The notes: generated from the sequence alone by a model not told the origin. A stretch of DNA of 64,000 nucleotides from Ktedonobacter sp. SOSP1-85 (GCF_016587415.1 NZ_BNJI01000002.1:1-64000); one strand, 5' to 3'; positions 43,400-52,588 are shown, counted from the stretch's first letter. Program-made: numbers and translations.

Positions 43400-44140
43400 A
43401 TGTTTTATACGCTGATTCGAGGACTCATCAACTTAATTAATGGTACACCGCAAAGGCTACTATTACACTGTATCGTAGCATTCGCGCTGGGCACGAGTTG
43501 TGGTGTTGTCGGCTTGGGACCATCCGGCTTTCTCAATCCTCTCTCGATCATCTTTTATGGCTATGCGCTGTTGGTAGTAATTGGCGCGGCATTTAAGTAT
43601 GTAGCGTGGCGGCAGCAGGGGCTGATGGATCCGCTCCCGAATAACCAGGTTTTGCTGCAATTAGACCATATTCTGAGCGTAGAGACACGCGACCGCGCAT
43701 TGCTGGGAGCACGCGAAACAACCACCCAGTACACGAGCCAACCCGTCTTGTTCAGCCCGCCTCTCAGTGGGAACCGAGTGGTGCTGGTAAAATGTGCGGT
43801 TTGTCAGCAGGAGGTCAAATTTAGGGTAGACAGCGTGGAAGAGCGCAAGAAGAGACGGCTGCGTGCGACCCTTATATCGAGTATTGGCTTCCTCTTCTTC
43901 CTGGGTCTGGAAATCCTACTCAGTGACGCCTTTCAGCCCTCTCCTATTCCCGATTGGATAGGATGGATACGCCTCATCTCCCTGATCGCGCTGATTGGGT
44001 TTGCTTGCAGTTATGCCTATCTTGTGAACTATACAGGGGTGGTGTATATAGTTACTGGGCGCGGGCATCGGGCCCGGCATCCGAAGAAGGCAGAAATGGC
44101 CAATTCTCGCCAGAATCTGCATCTAACCCCTCAGGGATAA
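43400..44140 (+). CDS. Membrane protein with CxxC motif, unknown
   Basis: The 246-residue protein has about four helices: two near the N terminus (residues 20-68) and two at 155-215. Between them is a soluble part with CAVCQQEVKFRV, a CxxC that could bind zinc or be redox-active. AAGGAGG lies 14 nt before the ATG, a wide spacing. It forms a two-gene unit with the preceding membrane protein. No family was recognised. The tail is basic. Confidence 0.72.
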   Translation: MFYTLIRGLINLINGTPQRLLLHCIVAFALGTSCGVVGLGPSGFLNPLSIIFYGYALLVVIGAAFKYVAWRQQGLMDPLPNNQVLLQLDHILSVETRDRALLGARETTTQYTSQPVLFSPPLSGNRVVLVKCAVCQQEVKFRVDSVEERKKRRLRATLISSIGFLFFLGLEILLSDAFQPSPIPDWIGWIRLISLIALIGFACSYAYLVNYTGVVYIVTGRGHRARHPKKAEMANSRQNLHLTPQG

Positions 44141-44248
44141 GTTATAAATCTGGTGACAAAAGCGCCACAATAACGTTCAAATACAACAGGGCTCCCACTT
44201 GTGGCGCATTTCCCAATTTACCAGCAGAATTACTAATCGGCATACCTT

Positions 44249-44932
44249 CTACATCTTCTCCGGTGGCAAGTCGCGATAGGCTCCCCGCTGCTCTGGCGGC
44301 AACAGGGTAGCGATATGCAGCATCATTTCCTGTGTGATACTGCGTAACCCCTCTTTACGCGTCAGTCCTGCGGGCAGAACGGGAACAAAGGGCTCACCAA
44401 ACTGAACAGAGACATGAGGGCGCCACCCACCTCCAGGGCGGAGAATACGTCGTGAGCCATTCAACGCCACGGGGAGAACTGTCGCTCCGGTACGCACGAC
44501 AAGCATCGCAACCCCCGTGTGGGCCTGAAGCATCTGCTCCTGGCGGGCAACAGTCCCCTCAGGAAAGATGAGCAAGGGTCGTTGCTCCTGTAAGTAGGCA
44601 AGCGCCTGTTCCAGAGCCGCGCGATCGCTCTCGCCACGATGCACAGGAATTTGCCCGGTACAGCGCACCAGCCAGCCCACAATGGGCCAGGAAAAAATCT
44701 CTTTCTTGGCAAAGAACCAGGTACGGCGAGGGAGAAGACCCGCTACCAGGATGGGATCGAACCAGCTCAGATGATTAGAGACGAGCAAAAGGGGGCCAGT
44801 CACGGACACATGCTCCGAACCACGCACCGAGACACGGCAGACCAGCAATATCAACAACCGAGCCACTGGACGCAACAGAGTGTAAATGATGCTGCCTGGC
44901 CGGCTACTTCCATATGTTGCGGCCTTTTTCAT
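44249..44932 (-). CDS. 1-acyl-glycerol-3-phosphate acyltransferase (PlsC-like)
   Basis: The 227-residue protein has a helix (RPVARLLILLVCRV) then acyltransferase motif I NHLSWFDP (the NHx4D block) and motif III FPEGT, with VPVALNGSRR-type motif IV. It acylates lysophosphatidate at the inner face of the membrane. The ATG at 44932 overlaps the TGA of the lipid-kinase gene (ATGA), so lipid phosphorylation and acylation are co-expressed. The frame's earlier GTG/ATG at 44944 is unlikely. Confidence 0.88.
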   Translation of the reverse strand: MKKAATYGSSRPGSIIYTLLRPVARLLILLVCRVSVRGSEHVSVTGPLLLVSNHLSWFDPILVAGLLPRRTWFFAKKEIFSWPIVGWLVRCTGQIPVHRGESDRAALEQALAYLQEQRPLLIFPEGTVARQEQMLQAHTGVAMLVVRTGATVLPVALNGSRRILRPGGGWRPHVSVQFGEPFVPVLPAGLTRKEGLRSITQEMMLHIATLLPPEQRGAYRDLPPEKM

Positions 44933-45831
44933 ACACGTACCCACAGGGCCTTCGGCAAAATGGTGACATTGAAGCTGCTCGCGGACATAGTTTCGCCATC
45001 CATCTGCATATGCACAGGCTCGCGACTCTCAATCTGTACGGTTCTAGCACGGTAGAAGGTTACTTCTGGCAAATCGCTGTGTTCACCTTTCTGGACGCTT
45101 GGTAACAAGCGCAGGGCACGCAACAAGGGAGTGTAACGAATGGTACAGATATCGAAGCGGCCATCTGTATGATCGGCTTGAGGATTGATACGAAAGCCGG
45201 CACCATAGGTTGGCCCCGTGGTAATCGCCATAAGGATAAAGCGCTGTTCCTGCTCGCGCCTCTCTCCATTATCATCCAGACTGAACTTTAGCCAGGGACA
45301 ACGGTGGTAGCCGAACAGCAACTGGCGCAGGGTTGAGGTGTAATAGAGAGGCATACCAGCCAGGCGCAAATATTTTTTCAGGCTCCCTGCTGCCACAGCG
45401 ATATCAGCATCAAGCCCCACGCTAAACGAATTGGCGAAATAGTGTTCATTTACCCGGCCAGCATCCACATCAATCAATCTACCACTGAAAGCGCGCTCGA
45501 CAGCGGCTTGAGGATCATGAGGCAAGTGGAGGGTATTCCAGGCGAAATCACAGCCTGAACCTGCTGGCACAATGCCCAGCGGAACACGCTGGCTCACGCT
45601 CAACAGGCCATTGACGACTTCATTTACCGAGCCATCCCCGCCAACAATAATCACGGGACGCTTCTGCATAGCAGCCTGCCGGGCACGCTCCCGCGCTTCT
45701 CCTGGTGCGTTTGTTTCGATATATTCGGCCTTTTCCTGTTCCGCGCGGCTGCGTACAAGTGCACGATAGAGGTCTACTTTGCCATGTCGAGCGGCAGGAT
45801 TCAGGATGACAAGAGGTTGAGCAGACTCCAT
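44929..45831 (-). CDS. Diacylglycerol/lipid kinase (YegS/BmrU-like)
   Basis: The 300-residue protein carries the DAGK catalytic signature VGGDGSVNEVVNGLL (GGDGT-type, about residues 63-77) and GIVPAGSGCDFAWNT. An N-terminal NPAARHG and C-terminal beta-sandwich (MQMDGETMSASSFNVTILPKALWV) match the YegS/BmrU family. It phosphorylates a lipid such as diacylglycerol, undecaprenol or sphingoid base. It is in an operon with the PlsC-like gene. Confidence 0.9.
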   Translation of the reverse strand: MESAQPLVILNPAARHGKVDLYRALVRSRAEQEKAEYIETNAPGEARERARQAAMQKRPVIIVGGDGSVNEVVNGLLSVSQRVPLGIVPAGSGCDFAWNTLHLPHDPQAAVERAFSGRLIDVDAGRVNEHYFANSFSVGLDADIAVAAGSLKKYLRLAGMPLYYTSTLRQLLFGYHRCPWLKFSLDDNGERREQEQRFILMAITTGPTYGAGFRINPQADHTDGRFDICTIRYTPLLRALRLLPSVQKGEHSDLPEVTFYRARTVQIESREPVHMQMDGETMSASSFNVTILPKALWVRV

Positions 45832-45946
45832 AAATGTCTCCTTCAGTGGTGGATCTTAGGCAAGATTGTACCATACCCCGAAGACCTCTACAATTCCTGA
45901 AGGGATGATGTCGACGAAACGGCGTGAGAACACTCAAGTTAGAAAT

Positions 45947-46507
45947 CTAGAGGTCAGCCCCAAACAACCTCAACTCTTGAGCCTCAGGAGAGAACTTGAT
46001 CATACGCTCAAAGCGCAGACCCAGCTTTTCAAGAAGTTTGGCTGATCGCAGATTGTCAGGAGAGGTTATAGCCACAATCCGTTTAAGGCCCAAAACCTGT
46101 TTCCCATATTGCATGACAGCCGAGGCCGATTCATAGGCATATCCCTTACCCCCAAATCCTGGAAGAAAGGCAAAGCCAATATCCACATCCTCTAATGCAT
46201 CTCTTTTTATCAGGCCACAGATCCCGATCGGAACATTCCCCTCCTTTAACACCGTCAGGTATAGACCAAAGCCCAGGCGGCCATACATTTCAACTGGCCC
46301 TTGCAATATATAGTTATGTGCCTCTTCAAGCGTCCTTACCCCAAAATCACCGATGAATTGCAGCCACGATGGGTCATTTAAAAGCTCAAGAATAAAATTC
46401 GCATCTTCCGTTGAGAGACGACGGTGTATCAGCCGAGGAGTGTCAAGGAGCGCATGTACTAAAGACGTAGTTTGCGCGGATAGAGGAAAATGGCCTTGTT
46501 GTTCCAT
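45947..46507 (-). CDS. GNAT acetyltransferase (RimJ/RimL-like)
   Basis: The 186-residue protein matches the RimL subgroup: TPRLIHRRLSTEDANFILELLNDPSWLQFIGD, then PIGICGLIKRD, DIGFAFLPGFGGKGYAYE (the acetyl-CoA loop) and IVAITSPDNLRSAKLLEKLGLRFE. These enzymes acetylate N-terminal amines or small molecules with acetyl-CoA. The substrate is unknown. It stands alone between the lipid operon and a broken nucleotidyltransferase gene. Confidence 0.88.
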   Translation of the reverse strand: MEQQGHFPLSAQTTSLVHALLDTPRLIHRRLSTEDANFILELLNDPSWLQFIGDFGVRTLEEAHNYILQGPVEMYGRLGFGLYLTVLKEGNVPIGICGLIKRDALEDVDIGFAFLPGFGGKGYAYESASAVMQYGKQVLGLKRIVAITSPDNLRSAKLLEKLGLRFERMIKFSPEAQELRLFGADL

Positions 46508-46539
46508 AAATTAATTGTCCTTAAATAAGATATGGCGCC

Positions 46540-47081
46540 TCAATGGGAGTCACGCTTATCTGGTAGTATATCATTTATATGAACGATTTCTTGTTCCTTT
46601 ATATACGCTTCATACGCGCCACTTACTCGCTCATGCTGGGTGCGATAATAAAGCAGCGCTTCTGGGCTGGCAAGTGTTATTCTTGTCTCATCGGCTAGTT
46701 GCCCCCCGAGAGCGTCCCTTTCGGCCACGTCAGCACATACTTATCGCCAAAATACTTTGTGATATAACACTTATCGCTGTGCTCAAGCAAGAAAACCTCG
46801 ACCAGCACCCCCTGGTAAATAAAGGCTCGCTTGTGATGAAAGCGCTTGCCCACAACAGGTTCAATCTCTCCCTGCTGGCTCGTCCACCCATCCAGCCGCT
46901 GAAAATCTGACGCGACATACAACAAATCAATATCACGATGCGCTCGTGGCGCACACAACTGCCAGACCTCCTCGGCCCAGCCGCCAAAGAGCCAGGTCCG
47001 TAAGCCCGCCCCCTCCAACTGCCGCATCAAAGCACACACAAACGGCAAAGTGTTATTCGGCGGATACATCCGATCATTCAT
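46540..47081 (-). pseudogene. Nucleotidyltransferase (AAC/ANT-like) with a frameshift at a G6 tract
   Basis: From the ATG at 47081 the protein reads FVCALMRQLEGAGLRTWLFGGWAEE and APRAHRDIDLLYV, the GG(W) and DxD metal site of nucleotidyltransferases related to aminoglycoside 2''-adenylyltransferase. The frame ends early at TLSGGN (about 46695). One added base in the six-G run near 46703 (minus strand) would continue it as TLSGGQLADETRITLASPE to 46540, giving about 180 residues. The break is either a real mutation or an indel error. It lies 2 nt after the upstream gene's stop, so they share an mRNA. Confidence 0.72.
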
Positions 47082-47083
47082 GC

Positions 47084-47728
47084 TCAATACCTCTCGCTCC
47101 AGGGTAACACCTCCCAGCAATCCTTATAGGCGAACCCGCTCCACTCGACACCAACAAAACGCTCACGATCTTGGGGAAAGGGCAAAAACTCTTTGAGTAC
47201 AGGATGGGGAATGAGCGCCATCTCAAAAGACCAGAACTTGCTGCTCGGACCACGTTTTTTAAGTGCCTCTGCCTGCTCCACATCCTGCGCCTCATTAGTG
47301 ACATACATGCCAAACTCAGGAAAGGTGATGGTAAACTCGCGCAAGATTTGCCAACACAGTCGTCCCGCATTCCGGGAAAAAACGATATCACCTTTTAGCT
47401 GCATTGGCTCAGTTGGAAAAAGCAAAGACAGCTCTACCAGGTGATCGTACTCCCCCGGTTTTTCTGGTGCAGCATCAAAGGAAAAATGCACCCGCGCCTG
47501 GTACACTTGATCTCCTGACTTTGTAGTAACGGGAGATTCTGGCTCAAGGAACGCGTAAGGGAAGTCTGGATCAAACGAAGAGGGCCACTTGGCGCTCAAT
47601 AGCCACTTTTCCACGGCATCATCCAGAACACCCATCCTTCCCAGTGTCTGCGCCACCTTCCCAGTGACAGATGAAAAAGAATGCTCATCACAACGCACCA
47701 GCGTTTGCAGAGATGTAAGTTCTGGCAC
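47084..47728 (-). CDS. Conserved-looking hypothetical protein
   Basis: The 214-residue soluble protein has no signal peptide or membrane helix. It is mixed alpha/beta with aromatic-rich segments (FSFDAAPEKPGEYDHLVELSLLF, FTITFPEFGMYVTNEAQDVEQAE). I do not recognise a family. It is followed 2 nt later by the broken nucleotidyltransferase gene, so the pair may act together. Composition and codon pattern look natural. Confidence 0.6.
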   Translation of the reverse strand: MPELTSLQTLVRCDEHSFSSVTGKVAQTLGRMGVLDDAVEKWLLSAKWPSSFDPDFPYAFLEPESPVTTKSGDQVYQARVHFSFDAAPEKPGEYDHLVELSLLFPTEPMQLKGDIVFSRNAGRLCWQILREFTITFPEFGMYVTNEAQDVEQAEALKKRGPSSKFWSFEMALIPHPVLKEFLPFPQDRERFVGVEWSGFAYKDCWEVLPWSERY

Positions 47729-47860
47729 TTCTTTCCTCTCTAATCAGTAACTGTTATCACCAGTTACTCAGCGCCATCGCTATTATTCAATGTTACTGTC
47801 TATTATGCACATGATCAGTCACACTCAACAAACACCTTTCTCATTCAAGCAAGGGGCGGA

Positions 47861-47891
47861 TTGACTCTCAAGCCGCTTGAGGGTGTATCCT
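47861..47891 (+). promoter_or_regulatory. MerR-type promoter with 19-bp spacer
   Basis: TTGACT (47861-47866), a 19-bp spacer and TATCCT (47886-47891). The spacer holds the dyad CTCAAG-CCG-CTTGAG (47867-47881). A too-long spacer with a central dyad is the hallmark of promoters twisted into activity by MerR regulators, such as that encoded at 48128. Confidence 0.8.
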
Positions 47892-47954
47892 TTGATCAAA
47901 GGGCTGGACGGCAGCAAATTCCCTTGCCTTATGAAGAGAGGAAAGGTGGCGATC

Positions 47955-47987
47955 ATGAAGCCCCCTGCTGGGAGCCCTCAAGGCTAG
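47955..47987 (+). CDS. Possible 10-residue leader peptide
   Basis: An ATG at 47955 preceded by AAAGGTGG encodes MKPPAGSPQG and stops at 47987. It lies in the leader of the MerR-MFS operon, before two hairpins. Proline-rich leader peptides upstream of efflux genes can sense ribosome stalling. That role is only inferred. Confidence 0.35.
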   Translation: MKPPAGSPQG

Positions 47988-48127
47988 AAAACGGCCTGTT
48001 GGCGAATGAGAGAATCGGATCGTCAGTTTTGTTCTCTCGATCACGCCCCAACAAGGGGCATCGTGTGCAGGCTTTCCCCAAATCGTATCTGGGGAAATGG
48101 ATGCTGTGTGGAGCAAAGGAGGCAAGC
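47988..48127 (+). promoter_or_regulatory. Structured leader of the MerR-MFS operon
   Basis: The leader contains GCCCC-AACAA-GGGGC (48045-48059) and TTTCCCC (48073-48079) pairing with GGGGAAA (48091-48097). AAAGGAGG for the MerR start lies 22 nt after the second stem. The arrangement could be an attenuator or simply mRNA structure. Confidence 0.45.
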
Positions 48128-49009
48128 ATGCTCAAAATCGGGGAATTCTCCAAATTCGTGCAGGTTCCCGTTCCCACCTTGCGCTATTATGATCAAGTCG
48201 GTCTGCTCAAACCAGTTGAGGTCGATGAAGTGACTGGCTATCGCTATTACTCTGCCAGTCAAGTTACTCACTTGAATCGCATCCTGGCGCTCAAGAGCCT
48301 TGGCTTCGAGCTTGCGCAAATTGGGGTGATGTTGATGGAAGGAGTCACGGCAGAGCAGATGCGTGGCATGCTGCGTTTACGACACGCCCAGCTCAGACAA
48401 CAGCTCGATGAACTGCAAAGCCGCCTTGTCGAGGTGGAGGGACGTTTGCAACAGATCGAACAGGAGGAAACAGTATCTCCCTATGATGTCATCCTCAAGC
48501 ATGTCGAATCGCAACTCGTCGCCTCCGTTCGGGCAACGCTTCCCACCCACGACGCAATCCGTTCGCTGTATGGAGAAGTGTACACCGCGCTTGAGGGGCG
48601 CGAGACCTGTATCGGGTACCCTTTCGTCATCTGGTACGACGAAGAGTACAAAGACCAGGACATTGATGGGGCTGCTGCGGTGACGTTGCGCCAGCGGATT
48701 CCAGAGAGCGGACGGGTGTGCGTCCACGAGGTACCTGCTGCTCTGATGGCAACCACGGTTCAGCAGGGGAATAAGACAACGCACCTGGAAGCCCAGCAGG
48801 CCATCCTCACCTGGGTCGAGACTAATGGCTACCAGATCGTCGGGCCAGCACGAGAAATCTTCTTGCATACCACCCTTCCCATCCCTCACGACGAGGCGTC
48901 CTCCGTGATGGAACTGCAATTCCCGGTGGAAAAGGCCGTTCCCTCGCACGACTTGCTCCACAGCAAGCAGCGCTCCCGCAGACATCCAGGTAGTCATGAG
49001 AAGGAGTAA
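48128..49009 (+). CDS. MerR-family multidrug-sensing regulator (BmrR-like)
   Basis: The ATG at 48128 (AAAGGAGGCAAGC upstream) starts at the canonical MerR HTH MLKIGEFSKFVQVPVPTLRYYDQVGLLKP. A coiled-coil dimerisation helix covers about 75-118 (LRQQLDELQSRLVEVEGRLQQIEQ), then a GyrI-like effector-binding domain follows (about 120-285; YEVYTALEGR, VHEVPAALMAT, GPAREIFLHT). 293 residues. It should bind hydrophobic cations or drugs and activate its own promoter at 47861. The stop overlaps the MFS start (TAATG). Confidence 0.9.
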   Translation: MLKIGEFSKFVQVPVPTLRYYDQVGLLKPVEVDEVTGYRYYSASQVTHLNRILALKSLGFELAQIGVMLMEGVTAEQMRGMLRLRHAQLRQQLDELQSRLVEVEGRLQQIEQEETVSPYDVILKHVESQLVASVRATLPTHDAIRSLYGEVYTALEGRETCIGYPFVIWYDEEYKDQDIDGAAAVTLRQRIPESGRVCVHEVPAALMATTVQQGNKTTHLEAQQAILTWVETNGYQIVGPAREIFLHTTLPIPHDEASSVMELQFPVEKAVPSHDLLHSKQRSRRHPGSHEKE

Positions 49010-50277
49010 TGAATATGTCTCTCACACTGACACAGCGGCTTGGCCTGCCGAGCATGCGTGGGCAGGGGGCGCTTGTGGTAGCCACCTTGATCGACGCGCT
49101 CGGGACCGGGCTGTACCTACCCTTCTCGCTGTTGTATTTTCAGCGGGTGGCTGGTTTGGCTCTCCCGGTCATTGGGGGAGGACTCTCCCTTGCGACGGCT
49201 CTGATCTTACCGATGATCCCGTTCATGGGCGTTCTGGTTGATCGCTTTGGGGCCAGGCCTATGGTGGTGGTTGCTCAGGTACTCCAGGCACTAGGGTTCC
49301 TGGGCTATCTCTTCGTCCACTCTCTTGTCGTGCTGGGCGTTTCGGCCTTGCTCGTGATGGCCGGGGCACGCCTCTTCTACGTGTCCTTCAGTGTCCTGAT
49401 CGCTCAAATCGCCAGTCCAGACGAGCGTGACCGCTGGTATGGCTTGAGCGGGGCGACACAGAATCTCGGCATTGGGATGGGTAGCCTCGTGGCTGGCTTC
49501 ATCGTGGCATGGGGTGGGACCAACGGCTATCAAACACTCATTGTGGCCAATGTCCTGAGCTTCGGATTAGCGGCGCTTCTGCTGTTGTGGCGCACAGCGC
49601 CCGAACCCGTTCGCCCTGCGCGTGAGGCTTCCGCCTCTCTGGGCTCCCGTGCAGTTCTCGCCAACCGTCCCTTTCTCGTGCTTATAGCATGCAACGTTCT
49701 GTTTACCCTGGCCCTATCTCTGCTGTCTACTGGCTTGCCTCTCTACGTCACGGAGACCTTGAATCTCTCGACGGTGATGCTGGGGATCTTGTCTGCCTTT
49801 GGTGCTGGACTGTTGATCGGAACCCAGACCCTGGTAATGCGACTTCTCGAACCGTATCGCCGCACGCGCGCTCTGGCACTTGCCAGCCTGCTTCGTGCTC
49901 TGGGATATGCCTTGTTAGCATTAGCTCTGCTTCTTCCTCACGTTCTCCTTGTTCCCTATTTGTTTGGCGTGGTAGCGCTCAACACTCTGGCTTCTCTGAT
50001 CACTGCTCCGACGGTGATCGCGCTGGCAGCAGCGAGCAGTCCTGCTCATCTGCAAGGGCGCTATCTAGCCATCTATCAGTTCTCCTGGGGGATCGCCTCG
50101 GCCCTCGCTCCCACCATGTTTACGCTGCTCTACGCCCTCGGCCCCGCCTGGCCCTGGGTCGCCCTCATCGGGCCGACGCTGATCGCTGGCTTCGTCATGG
50201 TCCGGCTTGAGTTGTACTTGCCAGGACAGGCAGTGTACGTCCGACCGAAAGAAGTTGCAAGAAACAAACGCTTTTGA
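49009..50277 (+). CDS. MFS efflux transporter (12-TM)
   Basis: The 422-residue protein has about 12 helices and the MFS motif FMGVLVDRFGARPMVVVAQ after helix 2. Helices are Leu/Ala-rich throughout (LLALALLLPHVLLVPYLFGVV). The ATG at 49009 overlaps the MerR stop; an ATG at 49015 is an alternative. It is co-transcribed with the MerR sensor, so drug-inducible efflux is the likely role. The substrate is unknown. A short terminator follows. Confidence 0.88.
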   Translation: MNMSLTLTQRLGLPSMRGQGALVVATLIDALGTGLYLPFSLLYFQRVAGLALPVIGGGLSLATALILPMIPFMGVLVDRFGARPMVVVAQVLQALGFLGYLFVHSLVVLGVSALLVMAGARLFYVSFSVLIAQIASPDERDRWYGLSGATQNLGIGMGSLVAGFIVAWGGTNGYQTLIVANVLSFGLAALLLLWRTAPEPVRPAREASASLGSRAVLANRPFLVLIACNVLFTLALSLLSTGLPLYVTETLNLSTVMLGILSAFGAGLLIGTQTLVMRLLEPYRRTRALALASLLRALGYALLALALLLPHVLLVPYLFGVVALNTLASLITAPTVIALAAASSPAHLQGRYLAIYQFSWGIASALAPTMFTLLYALGPAWPWVALIGPTLIAGFVMVRLELYLPGQAVYVRPKEVARNKRF

Positions 50278-50380
50278 AACTCCAGCATACGCTCTCCAGT
50301 TCATTCATCAGAACTATCTGCGATGGGGTGCAGCAAGTTTTTTTGCGTCGAACTCATCAGGATAATGGAGGGATGATAGA

Positions 50381-50403
50381 GGGACCCCCAAGATAGGGGT
50401 CCC
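50381..50403. terminator. Hairpin after the MFS gene
   Basis: GGGACCCC (50381-50388) pairs with GGGGTCCC (50396-50403). About 104 nt after the MFS stop. Confidence 0.55.
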
Positions 50404-50556
50404 CCCGTTTGGGATGTTTGGTAAAACCGCTGGCAACACAATCCAGCGCACGTATACTTCTTCCGGTGGATGTGGGCAAACGTTTCATGAGATTATACTA
50501 TCTCTACGCGCCTGGAGCCTACCCAGGCACAACTTCTTCCTATCAGGAGTGTACCC

Positions 50557-51519
50557 ATGAAACAGTTCTCTCTCGGACAAACCAGCATGGATGTCAGTGC
50601 CTTCTGCCTGGGCTGTATGTTCTTTGGCACATTGACTACCCAGGAAATGGCCTATCAACTGGCAGACCGCTATTTTGAGGCTGGAGGACGCTTTTTCGAT
50701 ACCGCGAACAATTATGCCTTCTGGATCGACGGTGCGACTGGTGATGAAGGCGAAACGATCCTGGGGCGCTGGCTCAAGAGTCGTAAGAACCGTGACCAGA
50801 TCATTCTGGCAAGCAAAGTCGGAGCCCGGCCTACCCGGCCTGGCGGAGGTTTCGAAAGTTGGGAAGGACTTTCTGCTCGCGCCATTGAGCGAGCCGTCGA
50901 AGGTAGTTTAACGCGCCTGGGGACTGACTACCTCGATCTCTATTACGCTCACATCGATGATCGGCAGGCCCCTTTGGAGGAAACGCTCGCCGCCTTTGAC
51001 CGTCTCGTCACTGCCGGAAAAGTTCGTGCCATTGGCTGTAGCAATCTGATGGCCTGGCGCATTGAGCAGGCCCGCAGCATCAGCCACCAGCATGGCTGGG
51101 CCGCGTATTGTTGTGTGCAACAGCGCTATAGCTACCTACAGCCCAGAGCGGGAGCGACCTTTGGGGTCCAGATCGCAGCCTCCCAGGAATTGCTGGATTA
51201 CTGCCAGGAGCATGAGGATTTTTCGCTGCTTGCCTACTCCCCACTCCTCTCTGGCGCATACACTCGCCAGGATGTCGCTTTGATACCACAATATCACTCA
51301 AGTGAAACTGAGGCCCGTCTGGGCGCACTGGCAACCGTGGCAGCCGAAACCGGTGCCACGCCTAATCAGGTCGTCTTAGCCTGGCTTCTCCAAAGTAAGC
51401 CCGCTGTCATCCCCGTGATTGCCGCCAGCAATACGGCACAACTGGACGAGAACCTCGGGGCATTGCACGTTCATCTGACAGAAGAACACATGCGCAGATT
51501 GAATAGCCCTGATTTGTAG
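50557..51519 (+). CDS. Aldo/keto reductase
   Basis: The 320-residue AKR (TIM-barrel) has an N-terminal FCLGCMFFG, GGRFFDTANNYAFW (catalytic Asp and Tyr), LASKVGARP (Lys) and YLDLYYAHIDD (His), then AIGCSNLMAWRIEQA. It uses NADPH to reduce aldehydes or ketones, often keto-sugars. The N terminus starts after TCAGGAGTGTACCC. It stands alone, with a hairpin after it. Closest known types by memory are YajO/Tas-like sugar AKRs. Confidence 0.88.
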   Translation: MKQFSLGQTSMDVSAFCLGCMFFGTLTTQEMAYQLADRYFEAGGRFFDTANNYAFWIDGATGDEGETILGRWLKSRKNRDQIILASKVGARPTRPGGGFESWEGLSARAIERAVEGSLTRLGTDYLDLYYAHIDDRQAPLEETLAAFDRLVTAGKVRAIGCSNLMAWRIEQARSISHQHGWAAYCCVQQRYSYLQPRAGATFGVQIAASQELLDYCQEHEDFSLLAYSPLLSGAYTRQDVALIPQYHSSETEARLGALATVAAETGATPNQVVLAWLLQSKPAVIPVIAASNTAQLDENLGALHVHLTEEHMRRLNSPDL

Positions 51520-51653
51520 GCCTGGCACTGCGTGAGCACATGTCCTTTTCTCGTTGTTTTCTTTCTTTCCATAGGGATAGGCGCTTGTTTCATGGGAACC
51601 TGGGTGAGAGCGGCAGAGAACCATTGCTCCCATCCTCTTCGGCATCACTGTGC

Positions 51654-51692
51654 CCTCTTGCTTCACTTATGTTTCAGGAGTGAAGCAAGAGG
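51654..51692. terminator. 14-bp hairpin between convergent genes
   Basis: Arms 51654-51667 and 51679-51692 are perfect complements with an 11-nt loop. It serves the aldo/keto reductase gene and the convergent kinase gene ending at 51731. Confidence 0.65.
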
Positions 51693-51730
51693 CGACCTGT
51701 TTGTGACACAAGAAAAATCTTTCGCAATGA

Positions 51731-52588
51731 TCAAGGGTTCCTTGTTCGCAAAAGTCGTTCTAAGTCTTCGCTAACCACGAATCGTTCAAGCTCCGGTTGA
51801 TCATCGCGCCACGCTTGACCCGCTTGATGGATAGCCCATATCACCGTCCACTGGTGAGCTCGAAGAACATTTTCACCATTGCGTCTAGCTATGGCTTCTG
51901 CTCGTTTCAACATGTTGCCTGCTGGTAGATGACAGGCTGCAAATACTCCAATATCAGAGCAGGGATCACCAATCATGGGTATAGGGTCTATGGCAACGTA
52001 TGTTGACCCTTTCAGCAGTAAATTTTTGTCGAGGAAGTCTCCATGAAGGAGGACTTTCTTGCCAGCAGAATTACACAAATGCTCAAACAGCCTATAAGCT
52101 GCTGGCAAACGATCTAGCGCTGGCTTTCCCCTGTTAGGCTCACCCCGAGATTCTTGCTCATAATACGCATCAATTTTAACTTGTTGCTCAAAAAGCTCGT
52201 AATTATCTTCAATTGATACAAATTTTTCTTTGGGAGCTGGGATTGCATGAATAGATTTTAGGATATTGGCCGCTACAGTAACCGCAAAGGATTCATTTTC
52301 TGAAGAAAGGTGTGTTGCAGGATGCACGCGCTCTAATAGTAGTGCGGCATTATCTAAATCTGTATCTACAACTCCTATGGTTACGCTGGTATCAGCCCAG
52401 GCCGTTAATGCCAGCGCTTCCATTTCAGCCTCTTTACGAGTAGACATCAATTTGAGTACAACAGGACTATCATCCGCCATGGTACAATCAAAGACTTCAG
52501 ACCGGAAGCCACCAGCTAACTTCGGGCCAAGCGTTAGCTGCCATTTCTTTTCGCACTGTCTTAGGCGTGCTGTTATGGCTCTATTCAT
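51731..52588 (-). CDS. Streptomycin 6-kinase-like phosphotransferase (APH family)
   Basis: The ATP site is implied by SPVVLKL (conserved Lys). The Brenner motif is LLHGDFLDKNLLL (HxDxxxxN), followed by VAIDPIPMIGDPCSDIGVF with the metal-binding Asp. The end, VIWAIHQAGQAW, matches APH(6)/StrB-type kinases. It probably phosphorylates an aminoglycoside or similar alcohol. The start is uncertain: a tandem ~21-bp duplication at 52577-52620 repeats ATGAATAGAG, giving ATGs at 52609 and 52588. I use 52588 (286 aa). Confidence 0.8.
   Translation of the reverse strand: MNRAITARLRQCEKKWQLTLGPKLAGGFRSEVFDCTMADDSPVVLKLMSTRKEAEMEALALTAWADTSVTIGVVDTDLDNAALLLERVHPATHLSSENESFAVTVAANILKSIHAIPAPKEKFVSIEDNYELFEQQVKIDAYYEQESRGEPNRGKPALDRLPAAYRLFEHLCNSAGKKVLLHGDFLDKNLLLKGSTYVAIDPIPMIGDPCSDIGVFAACHLPAGNMLKRAEAIARRNGENVLRAHQWTVIWAIHQAGQAWRDDQPELERFVVSEDLERLLRTRNP

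Noticed and set aside
47861..48127. N-terminal extension of the MerR protein from 47861
   Set aside because: This stretch is the promoter and leader; the MerR fold begins exactly at 48128 with a strong ribosome site.
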